Shown here: positions 1 to 8,392 of the stretch, piece by piece
Numbering within the stretch: the first letter of the stretch is position 1
How the letters are laid out: every line of letters begins with the position of its first letter
Origin: Bacillota bacterium
Lineage (GTDB): Bacteria > Eremiobacterota > SpSt-956 > JAKJGF01
Direction: 5' to 3'
Assembly (NCBI GenBank): GCA_029555925.1
Contig: JAKPQU010000109.1
Span: forward strand, 1-9,717
DNA length: 9,717 nt
The notes under the pieces: generated by a model
What the model was told of the DNA's origin: nothing
Database searches by the model: none
Seen by the model: the letters and a program-made list of their open reading frames with translations, nothing else
Made by a program: the position numbers and the translations under genes

Positions 1-129
1 AAAAACCTTTTTCATATGAAGGATTTTCAGAAATATCATACAATATTATAAAAGGTTTAAAGAAAAAATATATAATTTTTATTACAGTTTATTACAGAAC
101 TCTGAGAGAGGAAGAGAGGGGATATTTTC
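1..129 (+). promoter_or_regulatory. Leader and possible promoter of the kinase operon
   Basis: A perfect TATAAT is at 71-76, but no good -35 lies 16-18 nt upstream, so activator dependence or another start is possible. Upstream, AAACCTTTT (3-11) and AAAAGGTTT (50-58) form a 9-bp inverted repeat with a 38-nt gap, enclosing the palindrome TTCATATGAA (11-20). Downstream, ATTACAG occurs twice exactly 10 nt apart (81-87, 91-97), which would put both copies on the same helix face. The ribosome site AGGGG (117-121) precedes the ATG by 8 nt. No gene is visible here. Functional roles for the repeats are inference. Confidence 0.4.
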
Positions 130-3100
130 ATGGAAAACACAGGAAACTCCAAAGAAATGCTGAGAAAACTCCTGGAGAAAATCGAAAAACAGCAGCAGAT
201 TATTTCCCACATTTCCTCATTACCACTTATTGAACATGGAGACGTTGAAAAGCTATCAGCCTGTATAACCGAAGTGGCGGTAGAGGTTACGGGGGTAGAA
301 AGGTCAGGGATATGGCTTTTCAATGAAGATGAAACAGAATTACGGTGTATTGACCTCTATGAAGCAACTCTCCGGCAACATTCCTGTGGCTATATACGTT
401 CAGGACATGAATTTTCTGCTGAATTTTCCTGTCTAAAATCATCTAAATATATTGCTTCAGACGATCCTCTCTCAGATACTGAAACCAGAGGATATGCCGA
501 GACTTACCTGAAACCACTCCATATTACTTCCATGCTTGCTTCTGTTATAAAATATTCAGGTAAAAATTCTGGTATAATTTGTTTTGAACATGTAGATAGA
601 AAACATCACTGGGAATACGATGAAATAAGCTTTGCATGCCAGTTAGCAGATCAGATAGCCTTTGCCATTTCAAACAGAAAAAAGAAAGATGCTGAAGAAG
701 TTATGAAAAAAAAAGAAGAGAGATATTCACGTATTGCAGCAACTATACCGTGCATTCTCTATGATTATATACTTTACCCCGATGGCAAAAGCAAATTCCT
801 CTATATAAGCCCACGGTGCTACGATATATTAGAACTGAAACAGGAAGCACTCTTGGATGATATAACCCAGTTAGAGAACATTATACACAGAGAAGATATT
901 TCCCGGCTGAGAGAAGAAAACGAAAGAGCAGTCAGAGAAGGGGTAATTTTTAATATAGAAGTAAGGATAATAACACCTTCAGGTAAACTTAAATGGATTC
1001 ATATGAGCTCGCTGCCAAATACGCCGGAGCCGGAGGAACCTGTCGTATGGAGTGGATTTATCATGGATATTACAGACAGAAAAACGGTTGAAGAGGCTTT
1101 AAAAAAGAAAACCGAAGAAGTTGAAAAATTTTTCAACAGTGCCCTGGATCTCCTGTGTATAGCAGATACAGACGGATACTTTCATCGTCTTAACCCTGAA
1201 TGGGAACACACTCTCGGTTATTCTGTCAAAGAGCTGGAAGGTAAAAAATTTCTGGATTTTGTCCATCCCGATGACATGAAAGCCACGCTCGATGCAATGA
1301 CAACCCTGTCAGGAAACAAAGAAGTTCTTAACTTTATCAATCGCTATAGAGGCAGAGACGGTTCTTACAGATGGATTGAATGGAGATCCTATCCGGCAGG
1401 TAAATTTATTTATGCAGCAGCAAGAGATATTACAGATCGCATAAGAACAGAAGAGGCACTCAGGGAAAGTGAAGCCAGATACAGGCGCATTATAGATACT
1501 GCCTATGAAGGTATATGCATAATGAACAGTAATTTCATTATTACCTCTGTCAATGATCGTATGGCAGAAATGACCGGTTATAATATTGACGAAATAATCG
1601 GAAAAAACCTGGATGAATTTATATTTCCTGAAGATATGCAGGATCACTACAAAAACCTGGAACAGAGGAAGAAAGGTTTTTCGCAGCAGTATGAAAGGAA
1701 ATTTCGAAAAAAAGACGGCTCTCCTGTATGGACTATTGTATCTGCCACACCTATGTACAATCCTGCCGGGCACTTTTCCGGTTCCTTTGCCATGTTCACA
1801 GATATTACTGAAAGGAAAAAAACAGAAGAGGCACTCAGAGAAAGCGAAGCAAGGCTGGAAGAAGCACAGAGTATAGCCCATGTCGGATACTGGGAACACA
1901 ATTTACTCACAGATAAAATAATCTGTTCCGGTGAAACATACAGGATTCTAGGCATTAAAGAGCAGGAAAAGGACATTAGCCTTTCTCTGTTACTGGAACA
2001 TATACATTATGAAGACAGAGATGCAGTAAGTCAGGTCTTTTCAGAAGCTTTGAAAGATGAGAGAACAAGTGATATAGAGCACAGGGTTCTTCATGATGAC
2101 GGAACAATAAGGTATGTGCACTGTCATGGTGATGTAACCCATGACCATGAAGGACAGGCCGTAAAGATATTCGGCACAGTCCTGGATATTACAGAATTAA
2201 AGCTACTTCATGAAGAAAAACTGGAAATAGAAAGAAAACTCCTTCAAGCCCAGAAACTGGAAAGCCTGGGTATTATGGCAGGAGGGATTGCCCATGATTT
2301 CAACAATATTCTTATGATTATACTTACAAATCTGGAACTGGCTATGATGGATATTCCCAATAGCTCTCCTGTATTGCATGCTATCGAAGGAGCAATCAAA
2401 GCAGGGAAAAGAGCTTCTGAACTGACAGCCAAGATGCTGGCTTATTGCGGTAAAGGCAGACTTATTATAAACAAAATCAAACTGAATGACATAATAGAAA
2501 AAAATATAAAACTACTGAGTAATTCTATTACAAACTCTTCTGTTATAATAAACCTGAATATTGATAAGGAACTGCCATTTATAGAAGGAGACGGGGGAAA
2601 AGTTGAGCAGTTAATAATTGCTCTCTTTACAAATGCTTTAGAAGCCCTGGAAGGCAGAGATGGAATAATTACCATTGCTACAGGGCTGAAAGAATGTGAC
2701 ATATCATATCTGAGTAAAAGCAGGCTGGACGTAATACCTGAGCCTGGAGTGTTTGCATATCTGGAGATAAAAGATACAGGATGCGGTATGGATGAAGAAA
2801 CTCAGAAGAAAATATTCGATCCTTTTTTTACTACAAAGTTTACAGGGAGAGGTCTCGGCATGTCGGCAGTAATAGGAATTGTAAAAAGTCACAGGGGGGC
2901 TATCTTTGTAGAAAGTATTAAAAACATCGGAACTACTGTTACTGTAATACTTCCTCTCTACAGAACCGAGTGTCCTGAACAATACAGAGAAATACCGGGG
3001 AAAAAGGTGACTCCTTTGCAGGCCAGGACAATCCTCCTTGTAGATGATGAAGATATGTTAAGAGAATCAGGGAAAGCCATACTTACACGTTTCGGGTTCA

Positions 3101-3381
3101 ATGTCATTACTGCCAGTGACGGAGTGGAAGCAGTTGAAGTATATACAAAACGATCCGCAGAGATTAATTGTATTATAATGGATCTTTCTATGCCGCGAAT
3201 GGACGGGCTCACAGCTTTAAAAAAAATAAGACAGGTAAATCCCGGAATAAAGGTTATTCTCTGCAGCGGATATAACGAACAGACGGCTATAGGAAATTAT
3301 ACCGGCTATGGTCTCGCAGGATTTTTACAGAAACCATATGAAATAGAAAAACTGAGGAAAAAATTGAAAGATATTTACTGA
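130..3381 (+). CDS. Soluble hybrid sensor histidine kinase (GAF-PASx4-HisKA-HATPase-REC)
   Basis: 1083-residue hybrid kinase, predicted cytoplasmic because no membrane segment or signal peptide is visible. Domains in order: N-terminal helix (8-32), GAF (about 34-183), PAS1 (198-315), PAS2 (331-437), PAS3 (450-564), PAS4 (575-691), HisKA, HATPase and REC. Most PAS domains end in the usual DIT-(E/D)-R/L motif followed by an EEAL-type helical linker. The H-box reads AHDFNN with phosphoacceptor His722, as in the NtrB-like HPK4 class. The ATPase shows Asn835, G1 DTGCG from Asp882, the DPFFTTK F-box (897-903) and G2 GRGLG (906-910). The receiver has Asp972/Asp973, phosphoacceptor Asp1018, Ser1046 and Lys1068. 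The first N-box asparagine is Ala831, which is unusual. The ATG follows AGGGG with 8-nt spacing. There is no output domain, so the signal presumably passes to an unlinked phosphotransferase. The ligand is unknown. Family assignment is firm; the pathway is not known. Confidence 0.95.
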   Translation: MENTGNSKEMLRKLLEKIEKQQQIISHISSLPLIEHGDVEKLSACITEVAVEVTGVERSGIWLFNEDETELRCIDLYEATLRQHSCGYIRSGHEFSAEFSCLKSSKYIASDDPLSDTETRGYAETYLKPLHITSMLASVIKYSGKNSGIICFEHVDRKHHWEYDEISFACQLADQIAFAISNRKKKDAEEVMKKKEERYSRIAATIPCILYDYILYPDGKSKFLYISPRCYDILELKQEALLDDITQLENIIHREDISRLREENERAVREGVIFNIEVRIITPSGKLKWIHMSSLPNTPEPEEPVVWSGFIMDITDRKTVEEALKKKTEEVEKFFNSALDLLCIADTDGYFHRLNPEWEHTLGYSVKELEGKKFLDFVHPDDMKATLDAMTTLSGNKEVLNFINRYRGRDGSYRWIEWRSYPAGKFIYAAARDITDRIRTEEALRESEARYRRIIDTAYEGICIMNSNFIITSVNDRMAEMTGYNIDEIIGKNLDEFIFPEDMQDHYKNLEQRKKGFSQQYERKFRKKDGSPVWTIVSATPMYNPAGHFSGSFAMFTDITERKKTEEALRESEARLEEAQSIAHVGYWEHNLLTDKIICSGETYRILGIKEQEKDISLSLLLEHIHYEDRDAVSQVFSEALKDERTSDIEHRVLHDDGTIRYVHCHGDVTHDHEGQAVKIFGTVLDITELKLLHEEKLEIERKLLQAQKLESLGIMAGGIAHDFNNILMIILTNLELAMMDIPNSSPVLHAIEGAIKAGKRASELTAKMLAYCGKGRLIINKIKLNDIIEKNIKLLSNSITNSSVIINLNIDKELPFIEGDGGKVEQLIIALFTNALEALEGRDGIITIATGLKECDISYLSKSRLDVIPEPGVFAYLEIKDTGCGMDEETQKKIFDPFFTTKFTGRGLGMSAVIGIVKSHRGAIFVESIKNIGTTVTVILPLYRTECPEQYREIPGKKVTPLQARTILLVDDEDMLRESGKAILTRFGFNVITASDGVEAVEVYTKRSAEINCIIMDLSMPRMDGLTALKKIRQVNPGIKVILCSGYNEQTAIGNYTGYGLAGFLQKPYEIEKLRKKLKDIY

Positions 3382-3467
3382 GGTAAACATAAATAATACA
3401 TAGATTCTATCGTAATGCGTGACGGGCAATGTCATTAAGATAAGAACTTCATAAAAGGAAATAAACT
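3382..3467 (+). promoter_or_regulatory. Intergenic gap and ribosome site between the two kinase genes
   Basis: This 86-bp spacer contains AAAAGGA at 3453-3459, 8 nt before the ATG of the second kinase. No T-tract hairpin and no paired -35/-10 can be seen, which supports read-through from the first kinase. The only symmetry is a short ATAGA-T-TCTAT palindrome at the middle of the gap. Confidence 0.45.
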
Positions 3468-6400
3468 ATGAAAAATAAGGACATAAAAAGGCCAGAAGAA
3501 ATTATTCAGGAACTGAGGAAGAGAATCCATACTTATCAAAGGGTTATTTCAAAGATAGATTCTTCTCCTCTTATAGCTCCGGAAGAAATTGAAAAGATAG
3601 CAAATCATATAATGGATAATATATGTGACATGGACTATCTGGAAGGCTTTCTGGAAGACAGGGTGGAAAAAATCCAGAAAAAAGAGGCTCTCATGGAAGA
3701 CCATGAAAGGAACAGATTTATAGCGGAAAACGCCGGCGATGTAATATGGCTGCTGGATTTAACAGCAGGGAGGTTTAAATATGTAAGTCCGTCTGTGGAG
3801 CGATTGCGCGGCTTTACACAGGAAGAAGTAATGAAACAGTCCATACAGGAAGTACTTACAGAAGAATCATACAGGTTTGTTTCGGAGAATCTTCCGGGAG
3901 TAATTAATGAATTCCTTTCAGGTAATACTTCTTTAAGGGTAATGACTCATGAACTGGACCAGAGGTGTAAAGACGGTTCTGTTGTAAACACAGAGGTTGT
4001 TGTTACACTACTGGAAAACAAAGAGGGACAGGTAACAGAAATACTCGGCATTGCAAGAGATATTACAGAAAGAAAAAAATCGGAAATAGAACTGAGAAAG
4101 AAAACAGAAGAACTGGAAAGATTTTTCAACAACAGCCTTGATCTTCTCGCCATAGTAGATAATGACGGATTTTTTCGCCGTCTTAATCCTGAATGGAAAA
4201 AAGTCCTCGGCTATGACCTGGAAGAACTTGAAGGACATAAATTTATTGATTTTGTTCATCCGGACGACAGGGAGGCAACAATTGAAACAGCAAAAGTTCT
4301 TCTAGAACAAAACAACGTCGGGCCTTTTCTGAACAGGTACAGGACAAAAGACGGCTCTTACAGATGGATTGAATGGAAATCATCTTCTGATATGAATCTC
4401 TTTTATTGTGCGGCAAGAGATATTACAGAACGTAAAGAAATGGAAGAAGCTCTTAAAGAAAGTGAGACAAAATACCGTCTTATAGTTGATACTGTCTGTG
4501 AGGGTATATGGATGATGAATAACAGATATGAGACTGTTTTCGTCAATTCCCGTATGACACAAATACTCGGTTACACAGTTGATGAGATGATGGGAAAGAA
4601 TGTAAGCGCATTTATATGTAATGAAGAGTTAGAAGAGCACTATAAGGAAATGGAAGAGAGGAAGAAAGGTATCCCCCGTCAATATGTAAGACGTTATCTA
4701 AGAAAAGACGGTGAAATAATATGGCTCTTTACATCTGCCACTCCTGTCTTTGACAGAGAAGGAAACTTTGCCGGCTCATTTGCAATGGTTACAGATATTA
4801 CAGATCGTATAAAAACAGAGGAAGCACTCAGAAAAAGTGAGGAAAAATACAGAAAAATCTTCGAAGAGGCCATTGAAGGTATTTTCCAGACAACACCTGA
4901 AGGAAAATATATTACTGTAAATCCCTCTTTTGCAAAGATGTTCGGCTTTTCATCACCTGAAGAAATGATCTCATCTATCAAAAACACAGGGGAAGAACTT
5001 TATGTAAACCCTGAAGACAGACTGAACTTTAAAAGGATTCTTGAAGAGCATGATCGTATTACCGGCTGGGAAGTCATGCTCTATACAAAAGACAGGAAGA
5101 AGATATGGAATTCTATAAATGCCCATACGGTAAGGGATAAAAAGGGCAGGATACTTTATTACGAAGGAACAAATGAAGATATAACGGCAAAAAAAGAAAT
5201 GGAAGAAGCTCTGAAAGAGAGTGAGGAAAAATACCGCCGTATAATTGATACGGCATGTGAGGGTATCCTGATGATGAATGGTAATTTCAACATTACCTTC
5301 GTCAATTCACGTCTGACTGAGATATTCGGGTACAGCGCCGATGAAATGATAGGAAAAAAGATAAACACATTTATATTTGATGAAGAATTAGACGATAACG
5401 AGAAAAAAATGTCAGACAGACAGAAAGGACTTTCCCAGCAGTATATAAGACGTTTTATAAGAAAAGACTGTCAGATTATATGGCTTCTTGTATCGGCCAC
5501 ACCTGTCTTTGACAGGGAAGGAAATTTTGCCGGCTCTTTTGCCATGGTAACAGATATTACGGAACTTATAAAAATAGAAGAAGCACTCAGGAAAAGTGAA
5601 GAAAAATACAGAAAAATATTTGAAAACACCGTTGAGGGTATTTTTCAGACAACTCCTGAAGGGAAATTTCTTACTGCAAATCCCTCACTTGTAAACATGT
5701 TCGGCTATTCGTCACAGGAGGAAATGATTTCTCACATTAATGACATTGATCATCAGATTTACTTAAACCCTGAAGATAGATTAAGATTCAAAGATACACT
5801 TGAAAAGAATAATAAAATTACAGGATTTGAGATTCAGACTTACAAAAAAAATGGAGAGAGCATGTGGCATTCCCTGAATGCCTATACGGTTCGAGATGCA
5901 AAGGGTAAAATACTTTATTATGAAGGAACATGTGAAGACATAACAGCAAAAAAAGAGATGGAAGAAGCTCTGAGACTCGAAAAATCAAAGCTGGAAATAG
6001 CTTCTTTAGCAGGTAAAGTGGGACTCTGGACATGGCATATTGAAACAGGAATAATAGAATGGTCGTCTGCAATACAATCCATGCTTGGCTATGATATAAC
6101 AGACTTATCAGGCCCTGTTTCACTGTGGGAAGATATAATTCACCCTGATGACAGAGAAAGAGTTATGATAAGCCTGAACAATCATCTTAAAGAACATATC
6201 AGATATAGGATAGATTACCGTATCAGAAGATCTGACGGAACATACATCTGGTGGCTCGTAACAGGTTCAGCGGAAAGAGACAGTCATGGCCATGCAATAA
6301 AAATGTCAGGAGCCTGTGTAGATATTACGGAGAGAAAGATTATAGAAGAAGAATTCATGAAAACAAGAGCACTCTTCAAAGCAGCTCTTGAGCAGTCACC

Positions 6401-7958
6401 TGTAGGTATAACCATAGTAGACTGGCCTGCAATGAAGTTCTGTATGGTAAATAATACGGCAACAAGGATTACAGGCATACGTCATGGAGATTATATGACC
6501 ATCTCCGATAAAACCATTGATACAGATTCATGGGAACTATTTTATCCTGATGGCAGGAAATGTGGCATAAAAGATTTTCCACTTACAAAGAGTATACTTA
6601 ACGGTGAATTCATAAAAGATCAACTTATGTTCATAAAGAGAGCCAACGGTACAAACCGTTATATACTGGTCAGTTCTGCACCTGTTTTCAATGACTGCGG
6701 AGACATCATAGCCGGAATATGTATCTTCCCAGATGTAACAGATGCCAGAAAAGCAGAAGAAGAAAAACTGGAAATGGAGAAAAAGCTTCTTCATGCCCAG
6801 AAGCTGGAAAGTCTCGGTGTACTGGCAGGAGGTATTGCCCATGATTTCAACAATCTCCTTATGGCATTACTGGGGAACCTGGAACTTGCCAGGATGGATA
6901 TTTCACCATTTTCTCCTGCAGTTACATATATAGACGGAGCCCTTCAGGCATCCAGAAGAGCGGCTGATCTGACCAGGCAGATGCTGGCCTATTCAGGGAA
7001 AGGTAAATTTGTTATTACTCCCATAAATCTCAACGAACTGGTAGAAGAAAATTACCATCTATTTAAAGCTTCCCTTTCAAAATCTGCCATATTAAAGCTG
7101 GAAAGCTCTCCCGTCATACCAGATATGGAAGGAGATCCCGGTCAGATACAGCAGATAATAATGAATCTCATCACAAATGCCTCGGAAGCCATTGGAGATA
7201 AATCGGGAGTAATTACACTTGCCACAGGTATGGAACATTGCGAGAAATCATATCTTGATAAGAGCAGACTCGAAGAAATACCATCAGAAGGTACCTTTGT
7301 ATATGTAGAGGTAAAAGATACAGGTTGCGGTATGGATAAAGAAACACAGGACAGATTGTTCGATCCCTTCTTTACGACAAAATTCACAGGCAGAGGTCTC
7401 GGCATGTCGGCAGTAATGGGCATTGTAAAAAGTCACAGAGGAGCCATTATGGTGAGCAGTGAAACAGGCAGAGGAACATCTATCAAAGTATTATTTCCTG
7501 CATCTCACCATGGCACAGGAGAAAGATACGGTAAAGAATACCATGATACACCGGTCACACTGCCTTTAAAAACAATGGCCGGGACAATACTGCTCGTAGA
7601 TGATGAAGATATAATACTTGCTACATCTGAAATAATATTACAGAGACTTGGTTTTAAAGTTATTACGGCATCAGACGGGGAGAAAGCAATCAAGATTTTC
7701 AGCGAACAGCCGGATAAGATTGACTGTATCATTATGGATTTATCTATGCCAAAGATGGACGGAGTGGAGGCTTTTAAAAAGATAATCAATATAAAACCAG
7801 ATGTAAAAATTATTCTTTCCAGCGGATATAACGAAGAAACATCAGTAAAAGAACTTACAGGTGGTCTTGCGGGATTTCTGGAGAAACCATATCAGATAGA
7901 AGATCTGCATAAAATATTGCAAAAAACGTTAGGTCAGCAGGGGCACCTGTGCTCCTGA
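3468..7958 (+). CDS. Soluble hybrid sensor histidine kinase with eight PAS domains (PASx8-HisKA-HATPase-REC)
   Basis: 1496-residue paralogue of the preceding kinase, again without membrane segments. PAS domains lie at about 82-202, 216-322, 335-447, 460-575, 588-700, 713-828, 841-956 and 968-1095. Catalytic features: His1125 in AHDFNN, N-box Asn1233 and Asn1237, G1 Asp1284 (DTGCG), DPFFTTK, G2 GRGLG (1308-1312), then a receiver with Asp1378/Asp1379, phosphoacceptor Asp1424, Ser1452 and Lys1473. All key kinase residues are present. PAS3-4 and PAS5-6 are tandem copies offset by exactly 253 residues. Residues 23-48 resemble the start of the other kinase's GAF region, but the rest of that domain is absent. 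The ATG follows AAAAGGA with 8-nt spacing. The 86-bp gap from the first kinase shows no clear terminator or promoter, so co-transcription is likely. The last eight codons overlap a hairpin. The receiver is C-terminal with no output domain. Ligand and partner are unknown. Confidence 0.95.
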   Translation: MKNKDIKRPEEIIQELRKRIHTYQRVISKIDSSPLIAPEEIEKIANHIMDNICDMDYLEGFLEDRVEKIQKKEALMEDHERNRFIAENAGDVIWLLDLTAGRFKYVSPSVERLRGFTQEEVMKQSIQEVLTEESYRFVSENLPGVINEFLSGNTSLRVMTHELDQRCKDGSVVNTEVVVTLLENKEGQVTEILGIARDITERKKSEIELRKKTEELERFFNNSLDLLAIVDNDGFFRRLNPEWKKVLGYDLEELEGHKFIDFVHPDDREATIETAKVLLEQNNVGPFLNRYRTKDGSYRWIEWKSSSDMNLFYCAARDITERKEMEEALKESETKYRLIVDTVCEGIWMMNNRYETVFVNSRMTQILGYTVDEMMGKNVSAFICNEELEEHYKEMEERKKGIPRQYVRRYLRKDGEIIWLFTSATPVFDREGNFAGSFAMVTDITDRIKTEEALRKSEEKYRKIFEEAIEGIFQTTPEGKYITVNPSFAKMFGFSSPEEMISSIKNTGEELYVNPEDRLNFKRILEEHDRITGWEVMLYTKDRKKIWNSINAHTVRDKKGRILYYEGTNEDITAKKEMEEALKESEEKYRRIIDTACEGILMMNGNFNITFVNSRLTEIFGYSADEMIGKKINTFIFDEELDDNEKKMSDRQKGLSQQYIRRFIRKDCQIIWLLVSATPVFDREGNFAGSFAMVTDITELIKIEEALRKSEEKYRKIFENTVEGIFQTTPEGKFLTANPSLVNMFGYSSQEEMISHINDIDHQIYLNPEDRLRFKDTLEKNNKITGFEIQTYKKNGESMWHSLNAYTVRDAKGKILYYEGTCEDITAKKEMEEALRLEKSKLEIASLAGKVGLWTWHIETGIIEWSSAIQSMLGYDITDLSGPVSLWEDIIHPDDRERVMISLNNHLKEHIRYRIDYRIRRSDGTYIWWLVTGSAERDSHGHAIKMSGACVDITERKIIEEEFMKTRALFKAALEQSPVGITIVDWPAMKFCMVNNTATRITGIRHGDYMTISDKTIDTDSWELFYPDGRKCGIKDFPLTKSILNGEFIKDQLMFIKRANGTNRYILVSSAPVFNDCGDIIAGICIFPDVTDARKAEEEKLEMEKKLLHAQKLESLGVLAGGIAHDFNNLLMALLGNLELARMDISPFSPAVTYIDGALQASRRAADLTRQMLAYSGKGKFVITPINLNELVEENYHLFKASLSKSAILKLESSPVIPDMEGDPGQIQQIIMNLITNASEAIGDKSGVITLATGMEHCEKSYLDKSRLEEIPSEGTFVYVEVKDTGCGMDKETQDRLFDPFFTTKFTGRGLGMSAVMGIVKSHRGAIMVSSETGRGTSIKVLFPASHHGTGERYGKEYHDTPVTLPLKTMAGTILLVDDEDIILATSEIILQRLGFKVITASDGEKAIKIFSEQPDKIDCIIMDLSMPKMDGVEAFKKIINIKPDVKIILSSGYNEETSVKELTGGLAGFLEKPYQIEDLHKILQKTLGQQGHLCS
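4437..5954 (+). repeat. Intragenic tandem duplication of a two-PAS module (2 x 759 bp)
   Basis: Residues 324-576 and 577-829 of the second kinase align without gaps at an offset of exactly 253 residues (759 bp). Each unit is a PAS domain ending in a VTDIT motif, a linker EEALRKSEEKYRKIFE, and a second PAS domain ending in EDITAKK. The copies share well over half of their residues by eye, including a 23-residue identical run (423-445 and 676-698). Synonymous differences inside that run show the duplication is not recent, or that conversion has acted. Confidence 0.9.
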
Positions 7959-7971
7959 AAGATACTGACCT
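7921..7971 (-). terminator. Intrinsic terminator of the minus-strand operon, embedded in the kinase gene end
   Basis: Outer arms AGGTCAG (7931-7937) and CTGACCT (7965-7971) pair over 7 bp. Nested inside, CAGGGGCA (7938-7945) and TGCTCCTG (7950-7957) pair over 8 bp with one G-U pair and a 4-nt loop. Read on the minus strand, the hairpin is followed by AACG and then T6 (7926-7921), the classical intrinsic terminator form. No T-tract follows on the plus strand. The hairpin covers the last codons and the stop of the second kinase gene. It would end the transcript of the small PAS gene 77 nt or more after its stop. Confidence 0.7.
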
Positions 7972-8047
7972 GACTATAAGCATGTAATAAAAGTCTTCCT
8001 CCCGTTACGTGTTACGAGAGCAAATATGTATTATTTATTCATCACAG
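7959..8047. other. Short convergent intergenic spacer
   Basis: The 89 bp between the converging stop codons hold the distal arm of the hairpin described at 7921-7971, a GTTACGTGTTAC direct repeat near 8004-8015, and AT-rich sequence. I see no T-tract terminator for the plus-strand kinase operon here. Confidence 0.5.
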
Positions 8048-8392
8048 TTATTCTCGTACAAAATGTGGCATATTACGGGGGATCTCAAGAGATAATTCCA
8101 CAAGACCTCCACATATTCCGTCTTTATACCATGGAGCCTGATATATAAGCTTTTTCTTCCCATTTTTTTCAATCGTATAGACATTTGTTTCTTCTTTTCC
8201 AATCAATTCCCTTATCAGTGCCTGAGCTTTTTCAGGATGACATGCCATGAGACTGGTTCCTACAAGGGAACTTCCGCCGCTACCGGCAAAAGTCTTGCAG
8301 GATTTTTCATTCATTGAAAGAATAATCCCTTCCCTGTCACATACTGTTATGGCTCCGTTGAAATCCTTTATCCAGTCATTCAAATAAATCAC
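8048..8392 (-). CDS. Small single-domain PAS protein
   Basis: 114-residue protein that is essentially one PAS domain, with no kinase, DNA-binding or enzymatic domain attached. The early strands read AITVCDREGIIL (14-25). A Cys-His-Pro-Glu motif follows at Cys51-Glu54, then YTIEKNGKKKLIYQAPWY and the closing strand GLVELSLEI. From memory, a CHP motif at this place recalls the PAS-like half of DUF438-type proteins and similar stand-alone PAS proteins, but no ligand can be inferred. Coordinates give the longest frame, opening with GTG directly after the TAG of the upstream gene. A TTG at 8383 (residue 4) is at least as likely, because AGGTGA sits 5 nt before it, closely matching the upstream gene's site; that protein would have 111 residues. 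It is second gene of a two-gene operon, probably translationally coupled. Role is unknown; it could sense a small molecule or redox state and act through a partner. Confidence 0.85.
   Translation of the reverse strand: MIYLNDWIKDFNGAITVCDREGIILSMNEKSCKTFAGSGGSSLVGTSLMACHPEKAQALIRELIGKEETNVYTIEKNGKKKLIYQAPWYKDGICGGLVELSLEIPRNMPHFVRE

Noticed and set aside
1309..1899. A 196-codon open frame on the minus strand inside the first kinase gene
   Set aside because: It lies fully antisense to well-conserved PAS domains, has no plausible ribosome site or recognisable domain, and its cysteine- and phenylalanine-rich composition is typical of an antisense shadow.
6742..6933. A 63-codon plus-strand frame inside the second kinase gene
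   Set aside because: It overlaps the H-box region in another frame and has no ribosome site; a shadow of the real gene.
8013..8058. TACGAGA and TCTCGTA as a terminator stem for the kinase operon
   Set aside because: Only 7 bp with a loop of about 32 nt and no T-tract, so not a convincing intrinsic terminator.
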